A DNA stretch of 15,521 nucleotides, from contig LUJS01000033.1 in the NCBI GenBank assembly GCA_001689495.1, positions 1 through 15,521 on the forward strand, read 5' to 3'. The notes under the pieces were generated by a model. That model was not told the origin of the DNA, searched no databases, and saw only the letters and a list, made by a program, of their open reading frames with translations. Each line of letters begins with the position of its first letter. Position 1 is the first letter of the stretch. Of the stretch, positions 13,726 through 15,521 are shown in pieces. Made by a program: the position numbers and the translations under genes. Origin of the DNA: Bacteroidales bacterium M8 (lineage in GTDB: Bacteria; Bacteroidota; Bacteroidia; Bacteroidales; Muribaculaceae).

Positions 13726-14001
13726 ATGAACGGACACGAAATAGAGCAGATTCACAAACATAGCAGCAATCACCGCGCCGAGATTGAGGCATCGCGGCAG
13801 TGTGGCTGCTTCTGCTGCCGCAAGATATTCCCGGCCACCGATATTGTGGATTATGTTGACGGTGGAGAGACGGCATTATGTCCGAATTGCGACACCGATG
13901 CCGTGATAGGCGATGCTTCGGGCCACACCTTGACGCCCGAACTCCTCGAAGAGATGAACAGGGTGTATTTTGACTTTGATGATTTGTCGGAGGGCAAATG
14001 A
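13726..14001 (+). CDS. Small conserved zinc-binding (four-cysteine) cytoplasmic protein
   Basis: 91 residues. The core CGCFCCRKIFPATDIVDYVD...ALCPNCDTDAVIGD contains C28-x2-C31 and C52-x2-C55, a probable structural zinc site (C26 and C30 are extra). The arrangement HRAEIEASxxCGCFCC...CPxC..DAVIGD..G..LTPELLEEM matches a widespread family of about 75-90 residues known only as a conserved cytoplasmic protein, with no assigned function. No signal peptide or membrane segment. It lies 36 bases after the hydrolase gene, probably in the same transcript, and the terminator at 13991-14020 overlaps its last codons. Confidence 0.8.
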   Translation: MNGHEIEQIHKHSSNHRAEIEASRQCGCFCCRKIFPATDIVDYVDGGETALCPNCDTDAVIGDASGHTLTPELLEEMNRVYFDFDDLSEGK

Positions 14002-14020
14002 TGGCCCTTGTTTTTATTTT
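13991..14020 (+). terminator. Intrinsic terminator after the small zinc-protein gene
   Basis: AGGGC at 13991-13995 pairs with GCCCT at 14004-14008 over an eight-base loop, followed by TGTTTTTATTTT. The stem starts within the last codons of the gene. The stem is short, but the T-run is clear. Confidence 0.55.
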
Positions 14021-14040
14021 AGTGTCACCATTTTAATGCC

Positions 14041-15357
14041 GTGTTGCTCCCGGAATCATATATAATCATAGTCCCCGACTATGGCATGAGGTCAGACCAC
14101 GAGGATGTCGTGGCCCTGAGAGAGGCATGCGAAGCCTTGAGGCTGGACGCGCGGATTGTCACGTTCCCCGAGGAGCTACGGCCCAAAGACGGGATGTCTG
14201 AAAGGCCGTTGATAGAGTCATCGGCAAAAGAATTGGCCTCGCTATGTTCACAGGCATCGTCATTGGTGGTATTCGGGAAGAGCGCCATGCTGGCGGGAAT
14301 GATTGAACGCATTCCGATTCTTTACATAAACCCGAAATATGACTCAGAATGGCCGTGGAAGCATCAGTTTTACGCCGACCGCAAGCAGGCTTTTTGCCTG
14401 ACATCGCCCTACCCTGCCAAACGCTATGGCGTGTTCACCACAAAAGAGGCGCCGGGCGGAGGAATGCGTGAATTTAACGAACGGTATCCCCGCCGCATGG
14501 TCCATGAGCCTGAGACCGGTCTTGACCCGGAGGAGCTGGCGCGGCTTGTCTATCGGTTTGACACAGGGTCGTTCACGCTCCCACTTGAAGAGATTGACGA
14601 GGCGCTGAGGCGTTTTCCGCGAAAAGCCAGCTTGGGTGAAGACCTGTGCCGGTTTGCGAGCCCCGTAAGGCTGCCGGATTACACGGCGCTCGGAATTACG
14701 ATGGGCGTGCCGATGGCCAAAGGACAGTCGGGAATGAAACTCCGGGTGGCTGAGTTGGATTATACGTTGCCGCTCGAACGCTATGTCGACCGCAAGAGCC
14801 TCAACGCCCTGCGCGATGCCATTGTCGAGACGCGGAGGACGATTGAAGGCCCTGCGGCAAAGGTGTCCGAGGTGCTCGAGAGCATGACGCCAAAGAGTCA
14901 CAATGTCACCTTCGTCATGCCCGGGATTGATGGCGAATACGGCTTTGAGTTCGTAATCGGCCCGGCCCAACTGCGCGACGCGATGCTCCGTAAGGTGTTG
15001 CTCGGCTATGGACGCCGCGGCATTGATGCATTGAGAGGGCTGGAGACAAAGAGTTTCAATCTGCGCGATGAGATGCGCGACGGCAGTGCCAAAAACATAC
15101 ACGCAGACCATCCTGAACTTGACGCGGAGGCGATCAGGCGAGAAGCAAGAGTCACATCGGGCGAAAGGGAGTTGGAGCGCTATCTGGATAATCTGGCACG
15201 GTTCATTCGCCTTGTCCTGTGTGGAGAGATCCCGCAACGGCTTGTCGAGAAATGCTACACACAATACTTCGCCACCACCCTCAGCCAAGACGGCCCCGAC
15301 TTTGACAAATGGTACGACGCCAATTACATCAGCCTGCTCGACCCCAAGACGGATTGA
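14041..15357 (+). CDS. Unrecognised 438-residue protein with an alpha/beta-hydrolase-like N-terminus
   Basis: No family recognised with confidence. The start is taken as GTG at 14041, since an in-frame stop lies at 14020-14022 and a TTG follows at 14044; the ATG at 14083 would remove a hydrophobic first strand (YIIIVPDYG). Residues about 7-180 look like an alpha/beta fold: a first strand, a helix, ARIVTFP, then LVVFGKSAMLAG (GxS nucleophile-elbow-like) and ILYINPKYDSEW. This order parallels the YqiA-like hydrolase two genes upstream (GTSLGG...VVVNPSTHPEQ). The remaining roughly 250 residues are a mixed domain with FVMPGIDGEYGFEFVIG and a helical, charged C-terminus. No signal peptide or TM helix. 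It follows a terminator and is probably transcribed separately, though I see no matching promoter. Confidence 0.75.
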   Translation: MLLPESYIIIVPDYGMRSDHEDVVALREACEALRLDARIVTFPEELRPKDGMSERPLIESSAKELASLCSQASSLVVFGKSAMLAGMIERIPILYINPKYDSEWPWKHQFYADRKQAFCLTSPYPAKRYGVFTTKEAPGGGMREFNERYPRRMVHEPETGLDPEELARLVYRFDTGSFTLPLEEIDEALRRFPRKASLGEDLCRFASPVRLPDYTALGITMGVPMAKGQSGMKLRVAELDYTLPLERYVDRKSLNALRDAIVETRRTIEGPAAKVSEVLESMTPKSHNVTFVMPGIDGEYGFEFVIGPAQLRDAMLRKVLLGYGRRGIDALRGLETKSFNLRDEMRDGSAKNIHADHPELDAEAIRREARVTSGERELERYLDNLARFIRLVLCGEIPQRLVEKCYTQYFATTLSQDGPDFDKWYDANYISLLDPKTD

Positions 15358-15464
15358 CCTACACCCGGCAGAATGAGATCGCCCCCTGATACCTGCCCTA
15401 AAATGCACTGAAATGCCCCTAAAACAAGAAAAATGGGCAAAAATCACAAAAAACTTCAAAAAAA

Positions 15465-15496
15465 TTTGGTCAGTCCCAAAAAACTCCTTAACTTCC
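15465..15496 (+). promoter_or_regulatory. Possible Bacteroidota promoter at the right edge
   Basis: TTTG at 15465-15468, a 20-base spacer, then TAACTTCC at 15489-15496. The spacing and -33 box are right, but the last two bases of the -7 box differ from TAnnTTTG. The preceding A-rich tract is typical of strong promoters in this phylum. It would drive a gene to the right of the window, of which nothing is visible. Confidence 0.3.
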
Positions 15497-15521
15497 CAAG
15501 TTTGACAGTTACTATAGGTAT

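Noticed and set aside
15373..15455. Terminator hairpins after the 438-residue gene (GGCAG/CTGCC and TGCCC/GGGCA)
   Set aside because: Stems are only five bases with loops of about 17-24 bases and no following T-run.
14344..15459. Long open frame on the minus strand opposite the 438-residue gene
   Set aside because: No recognisable domain, and the composition is that of antisense to a GC-rich gene. The plus-strand protein has credible secondary-structure patterns.
1..15521. tRNA, rRNA or CRISPR arrays
   Set aside because: No cloverleaf-like sequence ending in a T-loop motif, no rRNA segment and no regularly spaced repeats were seen when reading the window.

Overview
The window looks like a Bacteroidota chromosome, most likely order Bacteroidales and plausibly a Muribaculaceae-like gut bacterium. 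The signs are a Bacteroidales-type tyrosine recombinase, TTTG/TAnnTTTG promoters, weak A-rich ribosome-binding regions and BspA-type leucine-rich repeat proteins. The taxon is inferred from protein style, not from a marker gene.

Left part (1-4155): an integrase gene faces a divergent-type HTH regulator gene across a large inverted repeat that probably terminates both transcripts. Next is about 600 bases with no convincing gene. It is followed by an unrecognised acidic 379-residue protein, a translationally coupled zinc-ribbon gene broken by a +1 frameshift, and a decayed ion-channel gene. This stretch has the patchwork look of an integration hot spot.

Central part (4191-11191): a tight six-gene operon. 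It encodes a 1393-residue FtsK/SpoIIIE-type multi-domain ATPase, a 92-residue WXG100-like protein, a 159-residue coiled-coil protein, an 83-residue WXG100-like protein, a zinc-ribbon/single-TM/11-residue-repeat protein, and a leucine-rich repeat protein without a signal peptide. A perfect 20-bp hairpin closes it. A secreted 556-residue protein with a short LRR region follows (11273-12943). An FtsK-type motor next to ESAT-6-sized proteins carrying a W-N-D turn is the hallmark pairing of type VII (ESX/Ess/Yuk) secretion. However, the usual membrane partners (EccB/D/E, EsaA, EssB, YukD) are absent and the ATPase shows no membrane segment. I propose a divergent type VII-like system, with the TM protein as a possible membrane tether and the LRR protein as a possible substrate. 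That is inference.

Right part (13072-15357): GC-rich, housekeeping-looking genes. These are a YqiA-like alpha/beta hydrolase behind a well-formed Bacteroidota promoter set in a palindrome, a small four-cysteine zinc protein, a terminator, and an unrecognised 438-residue protein. The last about 60 bases look like the promoter region of a gene outside the window.
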